Position numbers and translations under genes: made by a program | Notes under the pieces: generated by a model | Seen by the model: the letters and a program-made list of their open reading frames with translations, nothing else | Told to the model about the DNA's origin: nothing | Databases searched by the model: none | Source: an uncultured bacterium | GTDB lineage: Bacteria; Verrucomicrobiota; Kiritimatiellia; RFP12; UBA1067 | Direction of reading: 5' to 3' | DNA length: 34,016 nt | NCBI GenBank assembly: GCA_902799955.1 | Contig: CADCCQ010000025.1 | Location: 1-34,016 of the forward strand | In this document: positions 13,849-22,411 of the stretch, in pieces | Numbering within the stretch: position 1 is the stretch's first letter | How the letters are laid out: every line of letters starts with the position of its first letter

Positions 13849-14681
13849 TTCGAGAACCGCCTCTTCATCACCGCAACCGCCTCGGGGTTGGAGTCTACGA
13901 GGACGCTGTTCCTGCCGAGCCGGCGCGCGCTCTCGCCAAGCGTCCCCGAGCCTGCGAAGAAGTCCATGCAGAGGTCGCCTGGGCGTGAATGAACCTTCAC
14001 TATCCTGTCGAGAAGGCCGAGCGGCTTCTGCGTTGAGTAGCCAGTCTTCTCCCTGCCGTTGGTCGCGACGATCGTGTGCCACCACACGTCTGTCGGCGTC
14101 TTGCCGCGCGCGGCCTTCTCCGGTCCGACAAGCCCCGGCGCCATGTACGGTATGCGGTCCATCTCTTCGTAGTTGAACGTGTAGTCGCCGGGATCCTTCG
14201 CATACCAGAGGATGTTGTCGTGCTTGGCGCTCCAGCGGCGCTTCGAGCGCGCCCCGTAGTCGTACGCCCAGATGATCTCGTTCATGAACGACGCACGCCC
14301 GAATATGCCGTCGAGCATGACCTTGCAGTAGTGCACCTCGCGGAAGTCGACATGGAGAAAGAGCGAACCCGTCGGCTTCAGCACCCTGTACGCCTCCTCC
14401 ATCCGCGGCCTGAGAAAACCCATGAAGTCGTCGTACGAGTCGTCGTATCCGTACGAAGGCTCGGCGACCCTCACGCCGCCCTTCGTGCGAAACCGCGTGC
14501 GCTGCTGGCGCTTCCCAGTGTTGAACGGAGGGTCGACGTAGACGAGGTCCACCGTGCCGTCAGGCACCGTCGAGAGAAAGCGGATGTTGTCGCAGAGGTA
14601 GACCTTGACGGACACCTTCCCCCGGCCTGCTCCGGCGGAGTCTCTCCAGGTCTTCGCAAACGCTGGCTTGGGCACGGGCAC
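13845..14681 (-). CDS. Beta-class site-specific DNA methyltransferase (orphan)
   Basis: An AdoMet-dependent N6-adenine or N4-cytosine DNA methyltransferase. The motif order identifies the beta class: catalytic motif IV DPPFNTGK near the N-terminus, a central target-recognition region (around WAYDYGARSKRRWSAKHDN), motif X TGYSTQKP and AdoMet-binding motif I DFFAGSGTLGE near the C-terminus. About 278 aa. GTG 14681 is preferred because GGAGG lies about 8 nt upstream; TTG 14708 and GTG 14615 are alternatives. No restriction endonuclease or specificity gene is adjacent. It is embedded between an acyl-CoA synthetase and a dehydrogenase with a 4-nt ATGA overlap, so it looks like a vertically kept regulatory or maintenance methylase rather than part of a mobile restriction system (inference). 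Confidence 0.85.
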   Translation of the reverse strand: MPVPKPAFAKTWRDSAGAGRGKVSVKVYLCDNIRFLSTVPDGTVDLVYVDPPFNTGKRQQRTRFRTKGGVRVAEPSYGYDDSYDDFMGFLRPRMEEAYRVLKPTGSLFLHVDFREVHYCKVMLDGIFGRASFMNEIIWAYDYGARSKRRWSAKHDNILWYAKDPGDYTFNYEEMDRIPYMAPGLVGPEKAARGKTPTDVWWHTIVATNGREKTGYSTQKPLGLLDRIVKVHSRPGDLCMDFFAGSGTLGESARRLGRNSVLVDSNPEAVAVMKRRFSK

Positions 14682-14697
14682 GCCGCCTCCCTCCAGT

Positions 14698-16359
14698 CTA
14701 CTCGTCAAGCTTGCCCTTGTAGGCCACGCGACGGACCTTGCCGACCGACGTGCGCTCCAGGGGATCCTTCGAGACGACCACCTTCCTCACGCGCTTGTAG
14801 TCGGCGAGCTCCGCGCAGCGCGTCTGCACCGCCTTGATCGTCGCCTTCTCGACTTCCTCCCACGGAGGGAGCTCCCCGCCGTTCTTCGCCTTGAACCACT
14901 CCTCGTCGGGATGCGCGATCGCGCCGACCCTCTCGCCGGGTATCCCGCCCTCGGTGTAGCCCATGACGAGGATGTCGGCGACACACTGCTCCTTGGCGAT
15001 GCAGTTCTCGACCTCCTCCGGGTAGATGTTCTTGCCCTCGCGGTTCACGATGAGGGCCTTCTTGCGCCCTCGGATCGAGATGATGCCGTTCTCGTCGATG
15101 GAAGCGAGGTCGCCCGTCCTGAACCACTCGCCGTCGAACGCCTCGCCCGTGGCCGTCTCGTTCTTCCAGTAGCCCTTCATCACGATCTTGCCCTTGATCT
15201 GGAGCTCGCCGACGCCGGACTCGTTCTTGTCCGCAAGCCTCACCTCTATGCCGTTGATCGCCTTGCCGATGGAGCCGACCGCGTCGACCTCCGGGCCGCA
15301 GACGCTGACGACCGGCGAGCACTCGGTGAGGCCGTACCCCTCAAGGAAGCGGATGTGCATCCTGTTGAAGCCCCTGAGCACGTGGTGCGGACACGGCGCG
15401 CCGCCAGTGATCATGAACCTCAGCCTTCCGCCGAGGCGCTGCTTGACCATGTGCATCACCGGCCCGCGCAGGCCTATCTTCATCAGCAGGCTCGCCGCCT
15501 TGGACTTCTGGAGCGCCTCCTCGATCTTCTCGTATATCTTCTCGGCGAGGAGCGGCACGGCCATCATCACCGACGGCTTGAGCGTCTTGATGTCCTGCAC
15601 GACCGTCCTCAGCGACTGCATGAAGCATATCTGCGCGCCCATGACCATCGGGCAGACGAAGTTGGTGGTGAAGGAGAAGGCATGGAATAGCGGCAGGACG
15701 ACGAAGAACGAGTCGCGTTCCGTTATCTTGGCGCCGAAGCACTGGAGCGCGCCGACGATGTCGTGCAGGAAGTTGGAGTGCGTGAGCATCGCGCCCTTCG
15801 GCTTGCCGGTCGTCCCGGAGGTATAGATGATCGAGGCGACGTCCGACGGCTGCGCCTCGTTCTCGTCGTACCACTCGCCGCCGTCGCGGATCATCAGCGA
15901 CTTCATGCCGACGACGTCGGCGTGCGCGATCTTGCGCCCGTCGAATATCACGCCGTCCGTGATGACGATTCCCCGGAGCTTCGGGAGCTTCGGCGCGATC
16001 TCCATGAACATCCTGAGGTGCGCCTTGTCCGTCGTTACGACGGTCACCTCGGCGTCCTCCAGTATGTAGCGGACCTCCTCCGCGTGGAGCTTGGGGTCCA
16101 CCGGGACGACCGCGAGCCCGGCCCCGGCCTGGGCCAGGTACGACACCATCCACATGGGATGGTTCGGCAGGATTATCGCGACGTGTTCCTCCCGGGGCTT
16201 CAGCCCGAACCTCGTCGCGTACCCCTCCGCCGTCTCGCGGACGTCCTGGAGGAACCTGCTCCAGGTCTTGAAATGCCACTCCTTGCCCTCGCTCCACCGG
16301 AGCGCGACGTTGTTCGGAATGCGCATTGCGCAGCTTTCAAGCAATCCTCTTATGGTCAT
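14698..16359 (-). CDS. Long-chain acyl-CoA synthetase (AMP-forming)
   Basis: The 553-aa adenylate-forming enzyme activates fatty acids to acyl-CoA (or a related acyl thioester). Signatures are the P-loop-like YTSGTTGKPKGAML, YGLTECSPVVS, WFRTGDLASID, RKKALIVNREGKNIYPEEVE and a C-terminal TSVGKVRR with the adenylation lysine. It is soluble or membrane-peripheral, with no signal peptide. It starts at ATG 16359 behind its own promoter that overlaps the end of the glycosyltransferase gene and carries a palindrome. Chain-length preference is not readable. The upstream lysophospholipid/lipid A acyltransferase-like gene is another lipid gene nearby. Confidence 0.9.
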   Translation of the reverse strand: MTIRGLLESCAMRIPNNVALRWSEGKEWHFKTWSRFLQDVRETAEGYATRFGLKPREEHVAIILPNHPMWMVSYLAQAGAGLAVVPVDPKLHAEEVRYILEDAEVTVVTTDKAHLRMFMEIAPKLPKLRGIVITDGVIFDGRKIAHADVVGMKSLMIRDGGEWYDENEAQPSDVASIIYTSGTTGKPKGAMLTHSNFLHDIVGALQCFGAKITERDSFFVVLPLFHAFSFTTNFVCPMVMGAQICFMQSLRTVVQDIKTLKPSVMMAVPLLAEKIYEKIEEALQKSKAASLLMKIGLRGPVMHMVKQRLGGRLRFMITGGAPCPHHVLRGFNRMHIRFLEGYGLTECSPVVSVCGPEVDAVGSIGKAINGIEVRLADKNESGVGELQIKGKIVMKGYWKNETATGEAFDGEWFRTGDLASIDENGIISIRGRKKALIVNREGKNIYPEEVENCIAKEQCVADILVMGYTEGGIPGERVGAIAHPDEEWFKAKNGGELPPWEEVEKATIKAVQTRCAELADYKRVRKVVVSKDPLERTSVGKVRRVAYKGKLDE

Positions 16360-16393
16360 AGTCTACCGCCGTTTCGTTGGACGATTTCCCATT

Positions 16394-16402
16394 ATTATAT
16401 CA
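16394..16402 (-). promoter_or_regulatory. Promoter of acyl-CoA synthetase gene
   Basis: On the minus strand this is TGA followed by TATAAT, an extended -10 with a weak -35. The predicted leader is about 28 nt. It overlaps the stop codon of the upstream glycosyltransferase gene. The TG extension is inside the right arm of an inverted repeat (16400-16415). Confidence 0.6.
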
Positions 16403-17546
16403 CATTGCCATGTGAAAGTGTTGAATGTATCTTCGAATAAAATTCAAGGGTCCTCTCGCACATCCTGGCGGTGGAGAAGTTCTCCCGCACCGATTCCACC
16501 GCCGCCGCGCGCATTTTCGCGGCCTCGTCCGCCGGCATTTCAAGCGCGCGGTCGAGCGCGGCGGCGAGCGCGGCGGCGTCGCCCGGCGGCGTCAGGAAGC
16601 CCGTCACGCCGTCCGCGACGGTCTCGCACGCGCCTCCGTGCGCCGTCCCGACGACGATGCGCCCCATCGCCTGCGCCTCCGGTATCACGCGCCCGAACGC
16701 CTCGGGCTGCGCGGACGACGCGCTCACCACGACGTCGCTCGCCGCGTAGACGAGCGGCATGTCGTCCGTGTGCTCCAGGAACAGCGCCGTCTTCCCGGCG
16801 GGGAGCGCGGCGGCCATCTCCTTCAGCTCGGCAGTGTACGCGGTGCGCCCCTGGTCCGAGCCAACGAAGAGCGCGGCGACCTCCGCGCGGCGCATCGCCG
16901 CGACGGCCTCGAGCAGCATCTTCTGCCCCTTCCAGTACGTGAGGCGCCCCGGCAGCGTCACAAGCGCCGCGCCGGGCGCGACGCCCAGCCGAGCCCGGAA
17001 CTCCGCCGCGCGCCCCGGCTCGACCGCGTCCGGGCGGAACCTGTCCACGTCTGCGCCGCGGTGTATGCGCACCACCTTGGCTGGATCCGCGCCGTACACC
17101 GACAAAATGTGCTCCCTCACGCAGTCGGAGACGGCGATGGTCGCCACCCCCGTCAGCATGATCCTGTTGTAGGGGATCTTCAGCCACTTCGGGCTCGTCC
17201 CGTACAGCCCGTGCCACGTCGTGACGAACGGGACTCCGGAGAGACGAGACGCGCGCCTGACGCTCCACGCCGGCGCGCGCGACCTGACGTGCATCAGCGT
17301 GAAGCCCTCCTTCTTCGCAAGCGCCGCGAGCCGCGTCCCGTTGCGCATCACGACGAACGGGTTCTTCGACGCCAGCGGCATCGTGTAGTGCCTCACGCCG
17401 ATCGCGTCCAGCGACGCGACAAGCCGTCCGCCGGCGGACGCCACCGCGTTGGGTATCCCCGCCTGCGCCAGCGCGGACGCCACCTCGAGCGCGCCTCTCT
17501 CCACGCCGCCCTGCTCAAGCGCCGGAAGGACCTGCAGTATCTTCAT
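16395..17546 (-). CDS. Glycosyltransferase family 4-type
   Basis: The 383-aa GT-B glycosyltransferase has an N-terminal acceptor domain opening VLPALEQGGVERGALEVA, the typical GGVE start of GT4 enzymes. The C-terminal nucleotide-sugar domain has LPGRLTYWKGQKMLLEAV, the SSAQPEAFGRVIPEAQAMG signature with the EX7E pattern, and GFLTPPGD. It is likely to add a sugar in lipopolysaccharide core or another surface glycan. Its start overlaps the stop of the LpxL-like acyltransferase as ATGA, supporting a role in lipid A/core assembly (inference). The donor and acceptor cannot be assigned. Confidence 0.88.
   Translation of the reverse strand: MKILQVLPALEQGGVERGALEVASALAQAGIPNAVASAGGRLVASLDAIGVRHYTMPLASKNPFVVMRNGTRLAALAKKEGFTLMHVRSRAPAWSVRRASRLSGVPFVTTWHGLYGTSPKWLKIPYNRIMLTGVATIAVSDCVREHILSVYGADPAKVVRIHRGADVDRFRPDAVEPGRAAEFRARLGVAPGAALVTLPGRLTYWKGQKMLLEAVAAMRRAEVAALFVGSDQGRTAYTAELKEMAAALPAGKTALFLEHTDDMPLVYAASDVVVSASSAQPEAFGRVIPEAQAMGRIVVGTAHGGACETVADGVTGFLTPPGDAAALAAALDRALEMPADEAAKMRAAAVESVRENFSTARMCERTLEFYSKIHSTLSHGNVI
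16400..16415. promoter_or_regulatory. Candidate operator: 6-bp inverted repeat
   Basis: TCACAT-TGCC-ATGTGA is a perfect inverted repeat with 6-bp arms and a 4-nt spacer. It abuts the -10 box of the acyl-CoA synthetase promoter, where a bound dimer would block RNA polymerase. It is not the CRP consensus orientation (TGTGA-N6-TCACA). The regulator is unknown. Confidence 0.5.
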
Positions 17547-18502
17547 TTCGACTCCTTCCGCGCCATCGCCGCTTCGCGCTCCTCGAGCTGCTTCCTGTCC
17601 TCAGGCCCGAACTTCCGCTCCTTGCGGAAATAGCGGTAGTTCAAGACCCAGCACGAAGGATGCCGCCGTATCACGCCCTCCAGGTCGCGGATGCACCTCT
17701 GGGTCATCCCCCAGATGTCGCGCGCCGCCTCGCCAGGATACGTCGCAATCACCTCGCAGCGCCAGCGCCCGTCCCGAAGCGGCCGCGACCACGCGGTCAC
17801 GATCGGCGCCTTGCCCTTCGCCGCGAAGAACGCAGGCGCAGCCGACACGGGCACCGGCCGCCCGAAGAACCGCACCCATATCCCGCCGTCCCTCGGGTCG
17901 ACGGGCTGGTCGACGAGAAGCCCCAGCGACTTGCCGGACTTTATCCCGGCCATCAGCGGGCGAAACGCGCCGTCGGCGTGGACGATCTCCTGCCCTATCG
18001 ACTTGCGGGCCTTCATCAGAAGCGACGTCATCCCCTTCGAGCCTATGTCCTTGGCGACCGACATCATCTCGTGCCCCTCGAGAAACGCGAGCTGCGAGAG
18101 TATCTCCCAGCATCCAAGGTGGCCAGACACCGTCACCGCAGGCGAGTTCTCCGCGAGGAACCGTTTCCCCGCCGCACACATCTCGCCGGACGCCATCGCG
18201 CGCCTCCGCGCCCTGAAACACGTCCAGAACGCGTACCCGACCGTCCGCGCCATGTTCCTGTAGCTCCTGCGCACGATCTTGTCCGCGTTGCGCGGCGGCT
18301 TCCCGTACATTACAGTCAGGTTCTCCATCGCGCTGCGGCGTCCGCGCCTGTCGAAGAAATACATCACAGCCGAGATGAAGTCGCAGAGCCTCAGAAGCCC
18401 GCGCCGCGTGAGGAACGAAATCGAAAGGAAGCCGAGCGCGATCCCCAGCCACTCCAGCGGAAGCCTCAGCTTCCTGAGCTTTCTCCTGGTGCGCGGCCTC
18501 AT
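17543..18502 (-). CDS. LpxL/HtrB-family lysophospholipid acyltransferase
   Basis: The 319-aa inner-membrane protein is in the lipid A biosynthesis acyltransferase family, which adds secondary acyl chains to lipid A (some members act on other lysolipids). It has an N-terminal hydrophobic anchor (about residues 14-45) and the catalytic HX4E motif in SGHLGCWE. Further conserved parts are GLLVDQPVDPRDGG and the late RHPSCWVLNYRYF segment (the family's P-x-x-W-x-W-x-x-x-R/K region). ATG 18502 overlaps the tyrA stop as ATGA; the longer in-frame opening upstream is antisense-like and inside tyrA and is rejected. It is followed directly by a glycosyltransferase gene. Confidence 0.85.
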   Translation of the reverse strand: MRPRTRRKLRKLRLPLEWLGIALGFLSISFLTRRGLLRLCDFISAVMYFFDRRGRRSAMENLTVMYGKPPRNADKIVRRSYRNMARTVGYAFWTCFRARRRAMASGEMCAAGKRFLAENSPAVTVSGHLGCWEILSQLAFLEGHEMMSVAKDIGSKGMTSLLMKARKSIGQEIVHADGAFRPLMAGIKSGKSLGLLVDQPVDPRDGGIWVRFFGRPVPVSAAPAFFAAKGKAPIVTAWSRPLRDGRWRCEVIATYPGEAARDIWGMTQRCIRDLEGVIRRHPSCWVLNYRYFRKERKFGPEDRKQLEEREAAMARKESK

Positions 18503-19296
18503 CGCGTCGCCTCCTCCATCGCCGCCTTCGCCGCGACGCCCTCCTCCAGCGAACGGTGCAGTCGCGCGCGGTCGCCGGACGCTATCGCGTCGCGGAAGTC
18601 GGCGAGCCTCGCGATATACCTGTCGAGCACATCGACTAGCGGGCCGCCGTTCATGAGGAACAAGTCCGTCCAGGTGTCCGGGTCCGGCGCGCCGACCCTC
18701 ACCATGTCGCGGAAACTCCCGGCGGAGAACCCGGCGTGGCGGAGCGCAAGCGGCTCGCGGACGTATGCGGAAGAGATGAGATGGCAAAGCTGGCTCGTGA
18801 ACGCGATCATCTCGTCGTGGTGCCTTGTGTCTGTCACCACGACCCTCGCGAACCCAAGCGAACGGAAGAAGCCGTCCAGCGACTTGATGACCGCGCCGTC
18901 CAGCGAATCAAACGGCGTGAGGATCATCGACGCGCCGTCGAAGAGGTTCTCCGATGAATTTTCGTATCCGATGCGCTCCTTGCCGGCCATCGGGTGTCCG
19001 CCGACGAAATGCCAGCGCCGTTCGCCGGCGTACTTCGCAAGCGACTCGCACACCGCGGTCTTCACGCCCGCAATGTCCACGACGACCGCGCCGTCCTTCA
19101 GCGACCCGCTGGACGCCGCCGCGTCGACGACCGGGGCGACCGCCGCAGGCGGCACAGCGACAAAAACAATGTCGAAGCGCGAGAGATCCGGCGTCGGACC
19201 GCGTCCGCGGAACACCTCCGCGGAATGCCCCGCGCGAATCGCGGCCTTCTCCAGGGAGCCGCCTATCAGACCTCGCCCTATCACCGCGACGTTCAC
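18499..19296 (-). CDS. tyrA: Prephenate dehydrogenase
   Basis: This enzyme converts prephenate to 4-hydroxyphenylpyruvate in tyrosine biosynthesis (or, in some members, arogenate to tyrosine). The 265-aa protein has the N-terminal NAD(P) motif GRGLIGGSL, VDIAGVKT, the substrate loop GGHPMAGKERIGYEN and the helical dimerisation region with DTRHHDEMIAFTSQLCHLI. There is no fused chorismate mutase or ACT domain, so feedback control must differ from that of TyrA fusions. The start is GTG 19296, overlapping the rsmE stop by 4 nt (GTGA). It sits between rsmE and the acyltransferase in a tightly packed four-gene unit. Confidence 0.92.
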   Translation of the reverse strand: MNVAVIGRGLIGGSLEKAAIRAGHSAEVFRGRGPTPDLSRFDIVFVAVPPAAVAPVVDAAASSGSLKDGAVVVDIAGVKTAVCESLAKYAGERRWHFVGGHPMAGKERIGYENSSENLFDGASMILTPFDSLDGAVIKSLDGFFRSLGFARVVVTDTRHHDEMIAFTSQLCHLISSAYVREPLALRHAGFSAGSFRDMVRVGAPDPDTWTDLFLMNGGPLVDVLDRYIARLADFRDAIASGDRARLHRSLEEGVAAKAAMEEATR

Positions 19297-20060
19297 CTGA
19301 AACCTCCCTCGGCCTCCGCGACGCGTCCCGACATAACAGCCGCAAGAACAGAAAGCGCATACACCGCGGCGGTCTCCGTGCGCAGGACCGTCCGCCCCAG
19401 GCTGACGGGCGTCGCAACTTCAAGGAGCCTCGAAAGCTCGTCGGGCGTGAAGTCACCCTCCGGGCCGATGAAGGCAGACCACTCACCCTCGCCCCAGGCG
19501 GGGGGACTGCCCGCCGCGAGCGCGGCAGGGAGGATCCCCTGCGGAGGAGGCGTCGTGATCGCGCCGGCGAAGCACCGCGTTGCGGACGCCATCTCGACGG
19601 CACTGCCGAAGTCGACAGCCTCCATCACCTCCGGAATCCAGAGCGCGTCGGACTGCCTCGCTGCGTCCTCGGCCACCCTGGCCCAGCGTTCGCGCTTCGC
19701 GGCCTTCGCGCCCGGCTCGATGCGCACTATCGTCCTCTCCGAGACTACCGGCACGATCCTCGAGACTCCGAGCTCGGTGGCCTTCTCTATCGTCCAGTCC
19801 CAGCGCGAGCCCTTGGCGACACAGGCAAAAAGAACAAGTGGAATGCGGACGGAATCGTCGGCGCGGACCGCCGGGCCGTCCGGGACGAGCTCGCCCGACG
19901 CCGCGGCGTAGCGCACGCGCCGGACAGACCCTCGTCCGTCGAAGAGCTCGAACTCCTCGCCGTCCCTGGGACGCAAAACGCGCAGATGCCTTTCGGCGGC
20001 GGCGCCGATGGACGGCCTCGCCTCCGAAAGCGCATCGGTCCTGACAAGCAGCCTGTGCAT
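19293..20060 (-). CDS. rsmE: 16S rRNA (uracil1498-N3)-methyltransferase
   Basis: The 255-aa SPOUT-class methyltransferase modifies U1498 in the 30S decoding region. Signatures are the N-terminal MHRLLV, the KGSRWDWTIEKATELGV segment, FIGPEGDFTPDEL and the trefoil-knot SLGRTVLRTETAA near the C-terminus. The N-terminal PUA-like part is present. ATG 20060 is chosen because it begins with the family's usual MHR start; the longer opening runs back through the terminator and is rejected. It begins just downstream of the ribosomal operon terminator and heads the rsmE-tyrA-acyltransferase-GT unit. Confidence 0.93.
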   Translation of the reverse strand: MHRLLVRTDALSEARPSIGAAAERHLRVLRPRDGEEFELFDGRGSVRRVRYAAASGELVPDGPAVRADDSVRIPLVLFACVAKGSRWDWTIEKATELGVSRIVPVVSERTIVRIEPGAKAAKRERWARVAEDAARQSDALWIPEVMEAVDFGSAVEMASATRCFAGAITTPPPQGILPAALAAGSPPAWGEGEWSAFIGPEGDFTPDELSRLLEVATPVSLGRTVLRTETAAVYALSVLAAVMSGRVAEAEGGFR

Positions 20061-20086
20061 CTGGAGCGTCCCCCGCTGTAAAGCGA

Positions 20087-20115
20087 AAAACCCGGCCGTG
20101 GAACGACCGGGTTTT
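20087..20115 (-). terminator. Rho-independent terminator of the alpha operon
   Basis: A 9-bp perfect stem (AAAACCCGG / CCGGGTTTT) with an 11-nt loop is followed on the minus strand by TTTTT, 16 nt after the rpsU stop codon. The A and T tracts make it usable in both directions, but the only nearby genes are on the minus strand. Confidence 0.85.
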
Positions 20116-20131
20116 CCGTCCGCATGAACCT

Positions 20132-20335
20132 TCAGTTCAGCTCCATGCGACCGCGACGCGACCGCGAGCGTATCCTCGCGCGCTGCGATTTCTTGCGTGC
20201 CTTGACGCACGGCTTCTCGAAGTAGCGCTGGTCGCGGATCGTCTTGAGAAGGCCCTCCCTGTCGAGGATCTTCTTCATCCGCTTGAGTCCGCGTTCGACG
20301 GACTCGCCCTTCTTGAGCTTGAGAACGATGGCCAT
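20132..20335 (-). CDS. rpsU: 30S ribosomal protein S21
   Basis: The 67-aa small-subunit protein is involved in base-pairing of mRNA leaders with the 16S anti-Shine-Dalgarno region. It shows the family pattern KKGESVERGLKRMKKILDREG and KPCVKARKK, and a basic C-terminus rich in Arg. Its ATG shares one base with the rplQ stop (TGATG), so it is translated as part of the alpha operon. This is an unusual location, since rpsU more often lies near dnaG or gatB. The operon ends at the terminator just downstream. Confidence 0.95.
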   Translation of the reverse strand: MAIVLKLKKGESVERGLKRMKKILDREGLLKTIRDQRYFEKPCVKARKKSQRARIRSRSRRGRMELN

Positions 20336-20751
20336 CACTTCACCTCCTTCGCAGGCTCTTCGGCGGCGGCGGGAGCGGCGGCGGGGGCCTCCGCCCCGAC
20401 CGTGACCCACTGCAGCAGGCACATCTCGGCGGCGTCGCCCTTGCGCGTACCGAGCTTGACGATCCGCGTGTAGCCGCCGTTGCGGCCGGCCATCGCGGGG
20501 GCGATCTTGTCGAAGAGCTTCTGCACGGCCTTGGGTTCCGTCAGGCGGGACGCCGCCAGGCGGCGCGCGGCGAGCGTGCCCTTCTTGGCGATCGTCACGG
20601 CCTTCTCGGCGTCCTTGCGCGCCTGCTTGGCCTTCGGGAGCGTAGTCTTGATGGACTCCGCGATAATGAGGTTTGTGACAAGGCCGCGCATGAGCATCTT
20701 GCGGTGCTCCATTGAACGGCCGAACTTCTTCATGACTCTCTGATGACGCAT
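20335..20751 (-). CDS. rplQ: 50S ribosomal protein L17
   Basis: The 138-aa large-subunit protein near the polypeptide exit tunnel has the family start MRHQRVMKKFGRSMEHRKMLMRGL and the conserved GGYTRIVKLGTRKGDAAEM. A C-terminal Ala/Pro/Glu tail of about 20 residues extends past the usual end. It follows rpoA by about 15 nt, in the standard alpha-operon order, and is translationally coupled to rpsU. Confidence 0.97.
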   Translation of the reverse strand: MRHQRVMKKFGRSMEHRKMLMRGLVTNLIIAESIKTTLPKAKQARKDAEKAVTIAKKGTLAARRLAASRLTEPKAVQKLFDKIAPAMAGRNGGYTRIVKLGTRKGDAAEMCLLQWVTVGAEAPAAAPAAAEEPAKEVK

Positions 20752-20766
20752 TTTAGATCTCCAGTC

Positions 20767-21765
20767 TTACTTCTTCGTTTCGAGCAGGTCGGCGTCGAAC
20801 TTGTAGCCGAGCGAAAGGCCGAGCTGCACCAGCTTCGCCTTGATCTCCGTGAGCGACTTCTTGCCGAAGTTGCGGTACTTGAGCATGTCGGCCTCCGTCT
20901 TGGAGGCGAGCTCGCCGACGGTCGAGATGTTCGCGTTGTTGAGGCAGTTCGCCGCGCGGACGCTCAGCTCGATCTCGTTGACGGACATGTTCAGCAGCTT
21001 CCTCAGGCGCTCGCGCTCGTCGGCGTCCTTCTTCTCGCTGTCGTCAAACTCGAGCGTCTCCTCGCCCGCGGAGTCGACGAACACGTCGATGTGGCGGCGC
21101 AGCACGGCGGCAGCCGTCTTGAGCGCCTCCTCCGGGTCGACGCGCCCGTCGGTCCAGACGTCGAGGACGAGCTTCTCGTAGTCCGTCCTCTGCCCGACGC
21201 GGGTGTTCTCGACGAGGAAGTTGACGCGGGTGACGGGCGAGAAGATGGAGTCGATCGCGATGCGGCCGATCTCCTGGTCCGGCTTCTTGTTGCCGTCCGC
21301 GAGGCAGAATCCGCGGCCCGTGCGGACCTCGCACTCCATCTCGATCGACGCGCCCTCGTCGAGGGTGCAGATCTCCTGGCGCGGGTTGAGCACCTGGACG
21401 TTGTTGGCCTCCGCGAAGTCGCCCGCCGTCACGGTCTTCGGCCCCTCGGCCTTCAGCGTGATCGTCTGCGCCTCGCGCGAATACGTCTTGAGCAGAACCC
21501 TCTTCAGGTTCAGGACGATGTCGGTGACATCCTCCGCGCAGCCCGGAATGGTCGAGAACTCGTGGTTCACGCCCTCGATCTTCACGGACGAAATCGCAGC
21601 TCCCTCTATCGAGGAGAGCAGGACGCGGCGGAGCGAGTTGCCGATTGTCCGAGCATAACCGATTTCGAAAGGCTCCGCCGTGAAGTGGGCGTATGTCGCC
21701 GTGGCGGTGGATTCGTCCTTCTGGACTCCCTTTGGCATTTCGAGTCGGCTCAAACGGATAGGCAT
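20767..21765 (-). CDS. rpoA: DNA-directed RNA polymerase subunit alpha
   Basis: This 332-aa subunit nucleates core assembly through its N-terminal domain (EPFEIGYARTIGNSLRRVLLSSIEGAA and the GVNHEFSTIPGCAEDV loop) and contacts UP elements and activators through its C-terminal domain (ELSVRAANCLNNANISTVGELASKTEADML, with FGKKSLTEIKAKL). A flexible acidic linker separates the two. The length is standard. The intact C-terminal DNA-binding region is relevant here because two promoters in this window carry UP-like A/T tracts. Confidence 0.97.
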   Translation of the reverse strand: MPIRLSRLEMPKGVQKDESTATATYAHFTAEPFEIGYARTIGNSLRRVLLSSIEGAAISSVKIEGVNHEFSTIPGCAEDVTDIVLNLKRVLLKTYSREAQTITLKAEGPKTVTAGDFAEANNVQVLNPRQEICTLDEGASIEMECEVRTGRGFCLADGNKKPDQEIGRIAIDSIFSPVTRVNFLVENTRVGQRTDYEKLVLDVWTDGRVDPEEALKTAAAVLRRHIDVFVDSAGEETLEFDDSEKKDADERERLRKLLNMSVNEIELSVRAANCLNNANISTVGELASKTEADMLKYRNFGKKSLTEIKAKLVQLGLSLGYKFDADLLETKK

Positions 21766-21808
21766 CTGTTTCCTCCCAATTTGGATTTAGAGCTACTTGT
21801 CCAGGCAA

Positions 21809-22408
21809 TCAACGCGAGTAGAGTTCGACGATCGCCTGCTCGTTGATGTTCTCGGGGATCTCCGCGCGCTCGGGGACCTGCACGAAGGTGCCGGTCATGG
21901 AGGCGGCGTCCCACGTGAGCCAGGACCCGGAGACCGGGCGGTGCTCGAGCGACGTCGTGATCGCGATCATCTGGCGGTCCTTCTCGCGCACGCCGACCGT
22001 CTGGCCGGGCTTGACGATGTAGGACGGTATGTTGAGGAGCTTGCCGTCGACGACGATGTGCCTGTGGGTGACAAGCTGGCGGGCCGCCGCGCGCGTCGGC
22101 GCGAGGCCGAGGCGGTAGACGACGTTGTCGAGGCGCGACTCGCACATCTGGAGCAGGAGGTCGCCCGTCTTGCCCTTCTTCGCCTTTGCGCGCTCGAAGA
22201 AGATTCGGAACTGCTTCTCGCGCATCCCGTAGATGTACTTAGCCTTCTGCTTCTCGAGGAGCTGCTGGCCGTACTCGGAGAGCTTGCGGCGGCGCTTGGC
22301 GCCGTGCTGGCCGGGGGGCGTGGAGCGCTTGACTTCCTTCTGCCTTCCGAAGATCGGCTCGCCGAAGCGGCGGGAAATCTTGGACTTGGAACCTGTGAAT
22401 CGAGACAT
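21809..22408 (-). CDS. rpsD: 30S ribosomal protein S4
   Basis: The 199-aa primary 16S rRNA-binding protein is also an autoregulator of the alpha operon in many bacteria. It contains the S4 RNA-binding domain (RLDNVVYRLGLAPTRAAARQLVTHRHIVVDG) and the conserved N-terminal GQHGAKRRRKLSEYGQQLLEKQK. The zinc-binding cysteines of the C+ form are absent. It lies 3 nt after rpsK and ahead of rpoA, the usual order. Confidence 0.97.
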   Translation of the reverse strand: MSRFTGSKSKISRRFGEPIFGRQKEVKRSTPPGQHGAKRRRKLSEYGQQLLEKQKAKYIYGMREKQFRIFFERAKAKKGKTGDLLLQMCESRLDNVVYRLGLAPTRAAARQLVTHRHIVVDGKLLNIPSYIVKPGQTVGVREKDRQMIAITTSLEHRPVSGSWLTWDAASMTGTFVQVPERAEIPENINEQAIVELYSR

Positions 22409-22411
22409 GGC

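Noticed and set aside
14698..14708. TTG start at 14708 for the DNA methyltransferase
   Set aside because: A GTG at 14681 has a GGAGG site at good spacing; the N-terminal 9 residues add no family feature.
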